The translations under genes were made by a program, and so were the position numbers. Under the pieces are notes generated by a model. The model made no database searches. It saw nothing but the letters and a program-made list of their open reading frames with translations, and was not told the origin of the DNA. Below, in pieces: positions 41,742 through 50,645 of a stretch of DNA of 64,000 nt (position 1 is its first letter; every line of letters starts with the position of its first letter). The DNA is from Clavibacter californiensis (GTDB taxonomy: Bacteria; Actinomycetota; Actinomycetes; Actinomycetales; Microbacteriaceae): assembly GCF_021952865.1 (NCBI RefSeq), contig NZ_CP040792.1, positions 992,001-1,056,000 of the forward strand, given 5' to 3'.

Positions 41742-44700
41742 CGGCGACCGGCGGGCGCGGGAGCGGGAGCGGCGGAGTCGGCGGAGGCCGGGGAGCCGGC
41801 GGCGGGCGCGGCCGCGGCGGGCAGGTAGCGTCCCGTCTTCACCTCGCGCCACGGGCCGATCGGGTTGCCGCTCCAGCGGCTGGCCTCGGGCACGAGCTCC
41901 CCGCGCATCACGAGGCTCGCGGGGCCCACGGTGGCCTGCGGGCCGATGCGCGCCGCGGGGAGGATGACGCTGTGCGGCCCGAGGGTCGCACCGGCGTCGA
42001 GGGTGACGGTGTCCATGCTCATGATCCGATCATGGAACAGATGCGTCTGCACGACACATCCGCGGTTGACAGTGGACGCGTCGCCGAGGGTCACCAGGTC
42101 CGCCTCGGGCAGCCAGTGCGAGTCGCACCACACGCCGGATCCGATGCGCGCGCCGAGGCTCCGCAGCCACCAGACGAGCGCGGGCGTTCCCGCCGCCGAC
42201 GACGCGAACCAGGGCGCCGCGACCATCTCGGTGAACACGTCCGACACCTCGCTGCGCCACACGAACGACGACCACAGCGGGTGCTCCTCGGCGCGGATGC
42301 GGCCGATGAGGATCCACTTGGCCGCCGTCGAGATGCCCGCCGCGACCGCGCCGGCGACCAGCAGCACCACACCGCCGAGCAGGAACGCGACGAACGGGCC
42401 CCATGCCCCGGTCAGCGCGGCGAGCGTCACGAGGACAGCGAGGCCGATGGCGCAGGTGACGAGGACGGGCACGACGCGCAGCAGCTCCCAGAGGATCCGC
42501 GCGACGCGCAGGCGGGTCGGCGGCCGGAACGTGCGCGAGTCGTCGGCGGCGGCGACCGTGCGCCGGAGTCGCACGGGCGGGGAGCCGAGCCAGGAGGATC
42601 CGGCCTTCGACTTCGTGGGCGCCGCCGAGAGCACGGCGACGAGGCCGTCCTTAGGCACCCTGTGGCCGGGCCCCGCCATGCCGGAGTTGCCGAGGAACGC
42701 GCGCTGGCCGATCTCGGCGCGGGCGACGCGCATCCACCCGCCGCCGAGCTCGTAGCCGGCGACGAGCGTGTCGTCGGCGAGGAAGGCGCCGTCGCGGATG
42801 GTGGTCATGGCGGGGATGAGCAGCACGGTCGACGCCTCGACGTCCTTGCCCACGCGGGCGCCGAGGAGGCGCAGCCACACGGGCGTGAAGAGGCCGGCGT
42901 AGAGCGGGAAGAGCACGGTGCGCGCGAGGTCGAGCAGGCGCTCGGTGGTCCACAGCTGCCAGCCGACGCGGCTGCGCACCGCGTGGATGCCCTCGGTGAC
43001 GCCGAGGCCGAGGAGGCGCACGGATCCGACGACGAGCAGCGCGAGCACGAGGCCGGTCATGAGCACCGCGGGCACGAGCACGCCGAGGCCGCGCCACCAC
43101 ACGTCGCCGAGGTCGGCGGATCCGCGGATGGAGGCCGCGAGGATCCCGCCGCCCGCGACGAAGCCGACCACCGGCACGAGCGCGGTCGCGACGGAGGCGG
43201 CGCCGTACGCCGCGACCCAGCGCGTGTTGCGCGGCGGCCGGTGGTCGGGCCACCAGACCCGGGCCTTGCCCTCGCGCGCGGCGGGGGATCCGGCCCAGCG
43301 CTGGCCCGACGGCACCCGGCCGAACACGGCCGAGCCCGGCGCGATCTCCGCGCCCTTGCCGATGCGCGTGCCCGGCAGGAGCGTCGAGCGGGTGCCGACC
43401 GTGGAGCCCGCGCCGATGCGGACCGCGCCGACGCGCACGGTGTCGCCGTCGATCCAGTACCCGGAGAGGTCCACCTCGGGCTCGACGGACGCGCCGCGGC
43501 CGACGCGGAGCATGCCCGTCACGGGCGGCAGCGTGTGCAGGTCGACGTCGTCGGCGATGCGCGCGCCGAGCGCCCGGGCGTAGTACGTGATCCACGGCGC
43601 GCCCGCGAGCCCGACCGCGCCGATCTGCTGCGCGATCTGCTCGGCCAGCCAGATCCGCAGGTGCCAGCGGCCGCCGCGCGGGTGGTCGCCGGGCTCGAGC
43701 CCGCGGAGGAGCAGGCGCGCGGCGACCGCGGAGATCGCCATGCGGCCGAACGGCGTCGCGAAGAGGAGCAGGCCCGGGATGAGCAGCCCGAGCGGCACGG
43801 ACGGCAGAGCGTCGAACCCGCCGAGCGGGCGCAGCAGCGCGCTCGCGGTGAGGAGCAGCGCGAGCCAGCGGAGGCTCTGCAGGGCGAGGAGGGGCGCGCC
43901 GAGGAGGGTCTGGATCCACTGGGTGCGACGCGGCGTGGGCGTCACGTCGACGCGCGGCCCGCTGCGCTCCGCCCGCGGCGCGCGACCGGCGATGGCGGCG
44001 TGCATCGCGCCGAGGCGCGGGTGGGCGTAGACGTCGGCGACCGTGAACTCGGGGTCGATGGTGCGGATCCGGGCCACGAGCTGCGCGGCCGACAGGGATC
44101 CGCCGCCGAGGTCGAAGAAGTTGGCGTCGGCGCTCGCGACGGGCGTGCCGAGCGCGGCCGACCACATCTCGGCGAGGGGGCGCAGCTCGGCGTCGAGGTC
44201 GGCGCCGTCGTCGCCCGCGGCGCCCGGGAGCGGCCACGGGAGCGCGGCCTTGTCGACCTTGCCGGACGTGCGCGTCGGCAACGACTCGACCACGCCGATG
44301 AGCGGCACGAGCGCGGCCGGCAGCGCGACACGGAGGCGCTGCACGGCGTCCTCGCGGGAGAAGGTCGCGGGATCCCGGGGCACGAGGTAGCCGACGAGCA
44401 CCTGGTTGCCCGCACCCGTGGTCTGCACGGCGACGGCCGCGCCCTGCACGTCGTCGAGCGCCTGCAGCGCGGCCTCGATCTCGCCCAGCTCGATGCGGCG
44501 GCCGCCGACCTTCACCTGGTCGTCGGCGCGGCCCTGGAACACGAGACCCTCGGCCTCGAAGCGCACGAGGTCGCCCGAGCGGTAGGCGCGGTCCCAGCCG
44601 AGCGCGGGGAACGGGGCGTACTTCTCGGCGTCCTTGGCCGGATCCAGGTAGCGGGCCAGCCCGACGCCGCCGATGATCAGCTCGCCCACGCCGCCCTCGG

Positions 44701-45877
44701 GGACGCGCGCGCCCTCGGGATCGACGACCGCGAGGTCCCAGCCGTCGAGCGGCAGGCCGATGCGCACCGGGCCGGGGCCGCCGAGCGGTGCGGCGCACGC
44801 GACGACGGTCGCCTCGGTGGGGCCGTACGTGTTCCAGACCTCGCGCCCGTCGGTCGCGAGCCGCTGGCCGAGCTCGGGCGGGCAGGCCTCGCCGCCGAAG
44901 ATGAGCAGCCGCACGTTCTCGAGCGACTCCGCGGGCCACAGCGCCGCGAGCGTCGGGACGGTGGAGACGATCGTCACGCCGTGCGTGGTGAGCCAGGGCC
45001 CGAGGTCCATGCCGCTGCGGACAAGGCTGCGCGGCGCGGGCACGAGGCACGCGCCGTGGCGCCAGGCGAGCCACATCTCCTCGCAGCTGGCGTCGAACGC
45101 GACCGAGAGGCCGGCGAGCACGCGGTCGCCGGGGCCGATCGGCTCCTCCTGCAGGAAGAGGCGCGCCTCCGCATCGACGAAGGCCGCGGCCGAGCGGTGC
45201 GAGACCGCGACGCCCTTGGGCGTGCCGGTGGATCCCGAGGTGAAGATGATCCACGCGTCGTCCTCCGGCGCGGGCGGCGCCACGAGCGGCAGCGCGGAGG
45301 TGGAGGCGTGCGCGGCGGCGGCGGGGAGGATGCGGAGGGCCTCGGCCGCCGCGGCGTCGGCGTCGGCGTCGCCGGCCGACCCGGTGCCCGCCGCCTGCGG
45401 CATGTACTCGCCCGTGCCGGTCACGACGCCCGCGACGCGCGCCTCGCCGAACACGAGCCGCGCGCGCTCCTCGGGGTCGTCGGCGTCCACCGGCACGTAG
45501 GCGGCGCCGGCCGCGAGCACGCCGAGCACGGTGACGTAGAGGTCGCGGGATCCCGACGGCATGCGGATCCCGACCCGGTCGCCCTTGCCGACGCCCGCGT
45601 CCCGCAGCGACGCGGCGACCTGCACCACGCGCGCCATGAGCTCGCGGTAGCTGAGCGCGCCGTCGCCGTCCTCGATGGCGGACGCGTCGGGGTGCGCGGC
45701 GACCGTCGCGCGGAGCACCTCGACGAGCGTGCGCGGGGGAGTGACGGCGTCGGCCCGATCCAGCACGTGCTGGGCGTCGTCGGCGTGGGCCCGGGCGGTG
45801 CCGGTGGACACGGCGGGAGCGCTCGCGCGAGGGGCGTCGTCGTGCGGCGTCGCCGCCTCCGGGGAGGACTCGGGCAT
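41738..45877 (-). CDS. Pls/PosA-type single-module membrane NRPS
   Basis: About 1379 aa. The adenylation domain spans about residues 40-560: IIFTSGSTGTPKGVAVSHRS, VAFDASCEEMWLAWRHG, NTYGPTEATVVACA, AYRSGDLVRFEAEGL, GRADDQVKVGGRRIELGEIE, and TRTSGKVDKAALP with the A10 lysine. A carrier domain has Ser in FFDLGGGSLSAAQLV (about 593). There is no condensation or thioesterase domain. Instead about 750 residues alternate membrane helices with three left-handed beta-helix (hexapeptide) segments, as in the Pls/PosA family that includes epsilon-polylysine synthetase. ATG 45877 has GGAGA upstream; ATG 45985 overlapping gntR is an alternative. Substrate unknown; my hand-read specificity residues are about D-A-E-S-I-G-T-V-V-K. 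Confidence 0.88.
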   Translation of the reverse strand: MPESSPEAATPHDDAPRASAPAVSTGTARAHADDAQHVLDRADAVTPPRTLVEVLRATVAAHPDASAIEDGDGALSYRELMARVVQVAASLRDAGVGKGDRVGIRMPSGSRDLYVTVLGVLAAGAAYVPVDADDPEERARLVFGEARVAGVVTGTGEYMPQAAGTGSAGDADADAAAAEALRILPAAAAHASTSALPLVAPPAPEDDAWIIFTSGSTGTPKGVAVSHRSAAAFVDAEARLFLQEEPIGPGDRVLAGLSVAFDASCEEMWLAWRHGACLVPAPRSLVRSGMDLGPWLTTHGVTIVSTVPTLAALWPAESLENVRLLIFGGEACPPELGQRLATDGREVWNTYGPTEATVVACAAPLGGPGPVRIGLPLDGWDLAVVDPEGARVPEGGVGELIIGGVGLARYLDPAKDAEKYAPFPALGWDRAYRSGDLVRFEAEGLVFQGRADDQVKVGGRRIELGEIEAALQALDDVQGAAVAVQTTGAGNQVLVGYLVPRDPATFSREDAVQRLRVALPAALVPLIGVVESLPTRTSGKVDKAALPWPLPGAAGDDGADLDAELRPLAEMWSAALGTPVASADANFFDLGGGSLSAAQLVARIRTIDPEFTVADVYAHPRLGAMHAAIAGRAPRAERSGPRVDVTPTPRRTQWIQTLLGAPLLALQSLRWLALLLTASALLRPLGGFDALPSVPLGLLIPGLLLFATPFGRMAISAVAARLLLRGLEPGDHPRGGRWHLRIWLAEQIAQQIGAVGLAGAPWITYYARALGARIADDVDLHTLPPVTGMLRVGRGASVEPEVDLSGYWIDGDTVRVGAVRIGAGSTVGTRSTLLPGTRIGKGAEIAPGSAVFGRVPSGQRWAGSPAAREGKARVWWPDHRPPRNTRWVAAYGAASVATALVPVVGFVAGGGILAASIRGSADLGDVWWRGLGVLVPAVLMTGLVLALLVVGSVRLLGLGVTEGIHAVRSRVGWQLWTTERLLDLARTVLFPLYAGLFTPVWLRLLGARVGKDVEASTVLLIPAMTTIRDGAFLADDTLVAGYELGGGWMRVARAEIGQRAFLGNSGMAGPGHRVPKDGLVAVLSAAPTKSKAGSSWLGSPPVRLRRTVAAADDSRTFRPPTRLRVARILWELLRVVPVLVTCAIGLAVLVTLAALTGAWGPFVAFLLGGVVLLVAGAVAAGISTAAKWILIGRIRAEEHPLWSSFVWRSEVSDVFTEMVAAPWFASSAAGTPALVWWLRSLGARIGSGVWCDSHWLPEADLVTLGDASTVNRGCVVQTHLFHDRIMSMDTVTLDAGATLGPHSVILPAARIGPQATVGPASLVMRGELVPEASRWSGNPIGPWREVKTGRYLPAAAAPAAGSPASADSAAPAPAPAGRR

Positions 45878-45981
45878 GTGGTCTCCGTTCGGATCGTGCG
45901 GCGTGTGCACTGTCGGGCCTCCAGGTGAACGGGAGGTGGATTCGCCGCGACCTGGCGTCGCCGCCCCGCCCGACGGCCCCG

Positions 45982-46350
45982 TCATCCGGCCGCGAGCGCC
46001 TCGTCGAGCAGGCGGCGGGCCTCGGAGTCCGCGACGCCGAGCCGTCCCGCGAGCTGCGCGTACGCGACGGCCGCCGCCCGCAGCGCGGCGGGCACGTCGT
46101 CCTGCGCGGCGACGAAGGACCCGGCGCGGCCGCGCGTCTCGATCACGCCGTCCGCCTCGAGCTCCTTGTACGCGCGTGCCACCGTGTTGACGGCGACGCC
46201 CGTCTGCTCCGCGAGCGCCCGCACCGTCGGCAGCCGCGCGCCGACCGGCAGCTCGCCGTCCGACGCCCGACGCGCGACCTCCGCGCGGAGCTGCTCGAAG
46301 GGCGGGGTGCCGGAGCCCGGGTCGATGCGGTAGCCGAGCGCGGGATCCAT
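45982..46350 (-). CDS. GntR family (YtrA-like) transcriptional regulator
   Basis: 122 aa. The winged helix is GTPPFEQLRAEVARRASDGE, then LPTVRALAEQTGVAVNTVARAY and VIETRGRAGSFVA. The C-terminal part is only about 45 residues and purely helical, which places it in the short YtrA-like subgroup with no large effector domain. It is the first gene of the minus-strand operon with the Pls-like NRPS and M1 peptidase, and YtrA-type regulators commonly repress their own operon. TAGCCT 6 nt before the ATG predicts leaderless transcription. Confidence 0.88.
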   Translation of the reverse strand: MDPALGYRIDPGSGTPPFEQLRAEVARRASDGELPVGARLPTVRALAEQTGVAVNTVARAYKELEADGVIETRGRAGSFVAAQDDVPAALRAAAVAYAQLAGRLGVADSEARRLLDEALAAG

Positions 46351-46356
46351 GCGCCG

Positions 46357-46362
46357 AGGCTA
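46357..46362 (-). promoter_or_regulatory. -10 box TAGCCT, leaderless promoter of gntR / NRPS operon
   Basis: On the minus strand TAGCCT is followed by CGGCGC and the ATG at 46350. Confidence 0.55.
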
Positions 46363-46474
46363 GCGATCCGCGGAGCGACGGCAGACGCGACATGCACGGC
46401 GGCGCGCGCTGCCGGGGCCCGCGGCGGGGGCAGGATGGGAGGGCGGCGCATCGGCCGCCGACGGGAGGATCCGC

Positions 46475-46846
46475 ATGTCCGAGCTCGAGCTGATCACGAT
46501 GTGGTCGCGCGCCCGCAAGCAGATGATCACGAGCCAGCTGGGCCCGATCTTCCTGCTCACGTCCACGGTGGTCCTGCTCCGCACGGGCCTCGCCGACGCC
46601 GACCTCGGCACGCGACTCGCGGCCGCGCTCATCCTGCTCGCGACGGGCGCGCTCGGATCCGCCGTCCAGTTCTCCGTCAACTCGCAGGCCATCGCGATCG
46701 CCCGCGACCTCCGCGACGCCGGCGCGACCTCGCACGCGGCCCGCATGGTCATCGCCGCCGAGGGCATCACGAATCTGATCCGCTACGCGATCCCCGCGCT
46801 CTTCGTGGTCATCTACGTCGTGATCCTGGTGGCGCTGTTCGCCTGA
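46475..46846 (+). CDS. Small integral membrane protein of unknown function
   Basis: 123 aa. A soluble N-terminal stretch MSELELITMWSRARKQMITS precedes three hydrophobic helices (about residues 24-40, 47-66 and 98-122, the last IPALFVVIYVVILVALFA). SQAIAIARDLRDAGATSHAA forms a cytoplasmic charged loop. No family recognised. GGGAGG lies upstream of the ATG. It is divergent from gntR and converges on the Lrp gene with 18 bp between. Confidence 0.7.
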   Translation: MSELELITMWSRARKQMITSQLGPIFLLTSTVVLLRTGLADADLGTRLAAALILLATGALGSAVQFSVNSQAIAIARDLRDAGATSHAARMVIAAEGITNLIRYAIPALFVVIYVVILVALFA

Positions 46847-46864
46847 CCCGGCGGTGCCCCGGCG

Positions 46865-47302
46865 CTACTCCAGCGTCCGGTTCACCAGACGCGAGAGCAC
46901 GATCGCGCTGCGCGTGTGGTCGACGTTCGGGGCGAGGCGCACCTTCTCGAGGGCGTCCTCGAGGCTCGGGATGTCGCGGGAGCGGATCCGCACGATCGCG
47001 TCCGCGTCGCCCGTGACGGTGCCGGCGTCGACGACCTCGGGCACGCCCTGCAGGATCCGCCGCAGCTCGTCGGGCGCCACCGTCCCGCGGCAGAACAGCT
47101 CCACGTAGGCCTCGGTGCTGAGGCCGTCGACGGCCGGGTCGACCTGGATCGTGAAGCCGCGGATCACGCCGTCGGCCACCAGCCGGTCGACCCGCCGCTT
47201 CACCGCGCTGGCCGAGAGGCCCACCGTCCCACCGATGTCGCCGTAGCCGGCGCGTCCGTTCTGGCGGAGGAGGTCGATGATCCGGTGGTCCAGGTTGTCC
47301 AT
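46865..47302 (-). CDS. Lrp/AsnC family transcriptional regulator
   Basis: 145 aa. The helix-turn-helix is DHRIIDLLRQNGRAGYGDIG, then GTVGLSASAVKRRVDRLVAD. The C-terminal RAM ligand-binding domain includes AYVELFCRGTVAPDELRRIL and VTGDADAIVRIRSRDIPSLE. It binds an amino acid and controls its metabolism. It is divergent from ddaH-rocD across 183 bp and so probably senses arginine, ornithine or a related amino acid. TAGGCT 6 nt before the ATG predicts a leaderless mRNA. Confidence 0.92.
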   Translation of the reverse strand: MDNLDHRIIDLLRQNGRAGYGDIGGTVGLSASAVKRRVDRLVADGVIRGFTIQVDPAVDGLSTEAYVELFCRGTVAPDELRRILQGVPEVVDAGTVTGDADAIVRIRSRDIPSLEDALEKVRLAPNVDHTRSAIVLSRLVNRTLE

Positions 47303-47308
47303 GGTCCG

Positions 47309-47314
47309 AGCCTA
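47309..47314 (-). promoter_or_regulatory. -10 box TAGGCT, leaderless promoter of lrp
   Basis: On the minus strand TAGGCT is followed by CGGACC and the ATG at 47302. Confidence 0.6.
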
Positions 47315-47485
47315 TGGCGGGATCGTGCGTGGGACGGTGCCCCCACGCGCGGAATCCGCGCCGCACCCTCTCGAACGGGCGCGATGCGCCTGCCAGGCTG
47401 TCCGGAAGGCGTCCCCTCGGGGCTCTGGGACATCGTCCGCCTCCACGACCGCGCCACCCGGCGCGCCGCACGAAGCAGGAGCACC

Positions 47486-48328
47486 ATGCCCTCCACCCTC
47501 TCCCGAACCGCGGACACGTCCGGCGGCCGCACGCCCGTCGCGAAGCGCGTGCTCATGTGCCGGCCCGACCACTTCGACGTGGTCTACAAGATCAACCCGT
47601 GGATGGATCCCGCCGTCCCGACCGACACGTCGCTCGCGGTGCGCCAGTGGCAGACCCTCTACGACACCTACGTGGGCCTCGGCTTCCAGGTCGACCTCAT
47701 CGACGGGATCGCCGGGCTGCCCGACATGGTCTACGCGGCCAACGGCGGCTTCACGCTCGACGGCATCGCGTACGGCGCCGCCTTCCAGCACCCCGAGCGC
47801 CAGCCCGAGGGCCCCGCGTACATGGACTGGTTCCGCGAGGCGGGCTTCGACGTGCGCGTGCCCGAGCAGGTCAACGAGGGCGAGGGAGACATCCTCCTCG
47901 TCGGCGACACGATCCTCGCGGGCACCGGCTTCCGCAGCGACAGCACCAGCCACGCCGAGGTGGCCCGGATCTTCGACCGCGAGGTCGTGACCCTGCGCCT
48001 CGTGAACCCGTCGTTCTACCACCTGGACACCGCGATCGCCGTGCTCGACGACACCAACATCGCCTACCTGCCGAGCGCGTTCGACGCCGACAGCCTCGAC
48101 GAGATCGAGCGCCGCTTCCCCGACGCCGTCGAGGTCAGCGAGCAGGACGCCTCGATCCTCGGCCTCAACTCCTACAGCGACGGGTTCAACGTCGTCATCG
48201 CGGAGAAGGCCGTCGGCTTCGAGGCGTCGCTGCGCGAGCGCGGGTACAACCCCATCGGCGTCGACCTGTCCGAGCTGCTGCTCGGCGGCGGCGGCGTGAA
48301 GTGCTGCACGCTCGAGCTGCGACAGTGA
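47486..48328 (+). CDS. ddaH: Dimethylarginine dimethylaminohydrolase / arginine-deiminase-family protein
   Basis: 280 aa pentein-fold enzyme. LMCRPDHFDVVYKINPWMDP (substrate loop), LPDMVYAANGGFTLDGIAYG with the active-site region, EGEGDILLVGDTILAGTGFR, PSFYHLDTAIAVLDDTNIAY with the catalytic histidine, and the C-terminal GGGGVKCCTLEL with the nucleophilic cysteine are all present. It should hydrolyse methylarginines, or a related guanidino amino acid, to citrulline. AGGAG 5 nt before the ATG selects this start. It is followed after 20 bp by rocD, with which it forms an Lrp-flanked arginine/ornithine utilisation unit. Confidence 0.92.
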   Translation: MPSTLSRTADTSGGRTPVAKRVLMCRPDHFDVVYKINPWMDPAVPTDTSLAVRQWQTLYDTYVGLGFQVDLIDGIAGLPDMVYAANGGFTLDGIAYGAAFQHPERQPEGPAYMDWFREAGFDVRVPEQVNEGEGDILLVGDTILAGTGFRSDSTSHAEVARIFDREVVTLRLVNPSFYHLDTAIAVLDDTNIAYLPSAFDADSLDEIERRFPDAVEVSEQDASILGLNSYSDGFNVVIAEKAVGFEASLRERGYNPIGVDLSELLLGGGGVKCCTLELRQ

Positions 48329-48348
48329 CGATCAGGACGGATGAGGAC

Positions 48349-49593
48349 ATGACCGACACCATCGACCGCCCCGCCGCATCCGACGCCGGCGCCCTCGCGA
48401 TCCACGCCGAGGAGGCGCACGCCGCGCACAACTACCACCCGCTCCCCGTCGTGGTCGCGTCCGGCGAGGGCGCGTGGGTCACCGACCTCGACGGCCGGCG
48501 CCTCCTCGACTGCCTCGCCGCGTACTCGGCCGTGAACTTCGGGCACTCGCACCCGGAGCTCGTGCGGGTCGCGACCGAGCAGCTCGGGCGGATCACGCTC
48601 ACGAGCCGCGCGTTCCACAACGACAAGCTGGGCCCGTTCGTCACGGCGCTCGCCGAGCTCGCCGGCAAGGACATGGTCCTGCCGATGAACACGGGCGCCG
48701 AGGCCGTGGAGTCCGGGATCAAGGTCGCGCGCGCCTGGGGCTACCGCGTGAAGGGCGTGGCAGCGGGCCGGGCGAAGATCATCGTGATGGCGGGCAACTT
48801 CCACGGCCGCACCACCACCATCGTGAGCTTCAGCGACGACGAGGAGGCGCGCGCCGACTTCGGGCCGTTCACGCCCGGCTTCGTCACCGTGCCGTACGGC
48901 GACGCCGCGGCGCTCGAGGCCGCGATCGACGCGGACACCGTCGCGGTGCTCGTGGAGCCGATCCAGGGCGAGGCCGGCATCGTCGTGCCGCCCGCGGGCT
49001 ACCTCGCCGACGTGCGGCGGATCTGCACGCGCGAGCGGGTGCTGATGATCGCGGACGAGATCCAGTCGGGCCTCGGCCGCACGGGCGCGACCTTCGAGTG
49101 CGACAACTCCGACGTCGTGCCCGACCTGTACCTGCTCGGCAAGGCGCTCGGCGGCGGCATCGTGCCCGTCTCGGCCGTGGTCGGCGACGCGGACGTGCTC
49201 GGCGTGATCCAGCCGGGGCAGCACGGATCCACGTTCGGCGGCAACCCGCTCGCCGCGGCCGTGGGCCACGCGGTCGTCGACATGCTCGCGACGGGCGAGC
49301 CGCAGGAGCGCGCGCGTCGCCTCGGGGCCGTACTGCACGCCCGGCTGGCGGATCTGGTGGGCCACGGCGTCCTCGAGGTGCGCGGCCGCGGGCTGTGGGC
49401 CGGCATCGACATCGACCCGGCGCTCGCCACGGGCCGCGCGGTCTGCGAGCGGCTGGCCGAGCGCGGCGTGCTCGCGAAGGACACGCACGGCTCGACGATC
49501 CGGCTCGCGCCGCCCATCGTGGTGGAGGAGGAGGACCTCGTCTGGGCCGTCGGCCAGCTCGCCGAGGTGCTGACGGAGCTCGGGGCGCGCTGA
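48349..49593 (+). CDS. rocD: Ornithine-oxo-acid transaminase
   Basis: 414 aa PLP-dependent class III aminotransferase that converts ornithine to glutamate gamma-semialdehyde. HNYHPLPVVVASGEGAWVTD, AVNFGHSHPELVRVATEQL, MNTGAEAVESGIKVARAWGY, LVEPIQGEAGIVVPPAGYL, MIADEIQSGLGRTG and the PLP-lysine motif YLLGKALGGGIVPVSAVVG are diagnostic of RocD. ATG 48349 (AGGACGG upstream) is preferred; GTG 48325, overlapping the ddaH stop as GTGA, is possible. PutA, encoded at 35-38.6 kb, would oxidise the product to glutamate. Confidence 0.95.
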   Translation: MTDTIDRPAASDAGALAIHAEEAHAAHNYHPLPVVVASGEGAWVTDLDGRRLLDCLAAYSAVNFGHSHPELVRVATEQLGRITLTSRAFHNDKLGPFVTALAELAGKDMVLPMNTGAEAVESGIKVARAWGYRVKGVAAGRAKIIVMAGNFHGRTTTIVSFSDDEEARADFGPFTPGFVTVPYGDAAALEAAIDADTVAVLVEPIQGEAGIVVPPAGYLADVRRICTRERVLMIADEIQSGLGRTGATFECDNSDVVPDLYLLGKALGGGIVPVSAVVGDADVLGVIQPGQHGSTFGGNPLAAAVGHAVVDMLATGEPQERARRLGAVLHARLADLVGHGVLEVRGRGLWAGIDIDPALATGRAVCERLAERGVLAKDTHGSTIRLAPPIVVEEEDLVWAVGQLAEVLTELGAR

Positions 49594-49618
49594 CCCCGAC
49601 ACCGCGCTGACCCGGTCC

Positions 49619-49650
49619 GCGCCCGGCCGCCCTACGACGCGGCCGGGCGC
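49619..49650. terminator. Bidirectional hairpin overlapping the end of the EamA gene
   Basis: GCGCCCGGCCGC (49619-49630) pairs with GCGGCCGGGCGC (49639-49650) around an 8-nt loop that contains the EamA stop codon. It separates converging rocD and EamA genes. Confidence 0.75.
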
Positions 49651-50645
49651 GTCCGCGTCCGGGGGCCGCGCGGTCGGCGCCGCGCCGCGGGACCCGCGGG
49701 CGCGCGCGTCGCGATGGCCACGCCCGCCGCGACGCACACGACCACGATCGCGCCGAGCTGGATCGGCGACAGCGACTCCCGCAGCACGATCACGCCGAGG
49801 ATCGCCGCGACGACCGGGCTGAGGCTCGTCAGCACGGCGAAGAGGCGCGGGGTGATGCGGCGGAGGATCACGGTGTCGAGCGAGTACGGCACGGCGGACG
49901 ACAGCAGGCCGATCGCCACGAGGAGGCCGAGGATCCGCCCGTCGATCGCGGCGACGTCGAGCGTGAGGAGCGCCCACGGCACCAGGACGACGAGGCTCAC
50001 GATGCTGGCCACGGCGATCCCCTGGAAGCCCGGCAGCCGCTCGGCGACCCGGCGCGTGAAGACGATGTAGCCGGCCCAGGTGACCGCCGCGGTGGCGCCG
50101 CAGACCAGGCCGAACGGGTCGATCCGGCCCTCGAGCCCGGTGAGCACGACGACGCCCGCGGCCGCCACGAGCGCGCACGCGGCGTCGAGCAGGCGGCGCG
50201 AGGCGAGCAGCGCGATCGACAGCGGGCCGAGGAACTCGATGGTCGCGGCGATGCCGAGTCCCAGGCGGTCGACGGCCGCGTAGTACGAGAGGTTCATCAG
50301 CGAGAGCGCGAGGCCGAGCATCACGGCGGGCACGAGCTGCGCGCGCGTCATCCGGTGGATCCGCGGCCGCGCCACCGGCAGCACGAGCGCCGCCATCATC
50401 ACCTGCCGTGCGGCGACCACCAGGACGGGGCCGACGGCGGGGATCACGAGCCCGGCGAGCGAGGACCCGTAGCTGACGCTCACGATCGTGCCGACCTGCA
50501 GGGCGGCGCCCGCGGCGGTGCTGCGGGCGCTCGGGTCATCGGCCGCCGCGATCCCTCCCGGATCCCCGGCGACGGCGCCCTCCAGCGCGGCGGGCGTCGA
50601 GCCCGACGGGGGAGCGGGCTCGCCGTCCGAACCGGCCGTGCTCAT
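49632..50645 (-). CDS. EamA/RhtA family transporter
   Basis: 337 aa with ten predicted helices in two EamA repeats. Segments include QVGTIVSVSYGSSLAGLVIP, LGLALSLMNLSYYAAVDRLG (family hallmark), LGIAATIEFLGPLSIALLAS, VTWAGYIVFTRRVAERLPGF and RRITPRLFAVLTSLSPVVAA then ILGVIVLRESL. RhtA-like members export threonine, homoserine or other metabolites. The first 45 residues are a disordered acidic tail. It is the last gene of an overlapping four-gene operon (benE, unknown, epimerase, EamA); the ATG overlaps the epimerase stop by 4 bp. Confidence 0.9.
   Translation of the reverse strand: MSTAGSDGEPAPPSGSTPAALEGAVAGDPGGIAAADDPSARSTAAGAALQVGTIVSVSYGSSLAGLVIPAVGPVLVVAARQVMMAALVLPVARPRIHRMTRAQLVPAVMLGLALSLMNLSYYAAVDRLGLGIAATIEFLGPLSIALLASRRLLDAACALVAAAGVVVLTGLEGRIDPFGLVCGATAAVTWAGYIVFTRRVAERLPGFQGIAVASIVSLVVLVPWALLTLDVAAIDGRILGLLVAIGLLSSAVPYSLDTVILRRITPRLFAVLTSLSPVVAAILGVIVLRESLSPIQLGAIVVVCVAAGVAIATRAPAGPAARRRPRGPRTRTRPAAS

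Noticed and set aside
41972-45928. 1318-codon open frame on the plus strand opposite the NRPS gene
   Set aside because: Translation is repetitive Arg/Asp/Glu/Gly with no motif, while the minus strand encodes a clear adenylation-carrier-membrane protein.
45983-45985. ATG overlapping the gntR stop as NRPS start
   Set aside because: It would add 36 non-conserved Gly/Pro/Thr residues; ATG at 45877 has a good GGAGA site at correct spacing. Kept as alternative.
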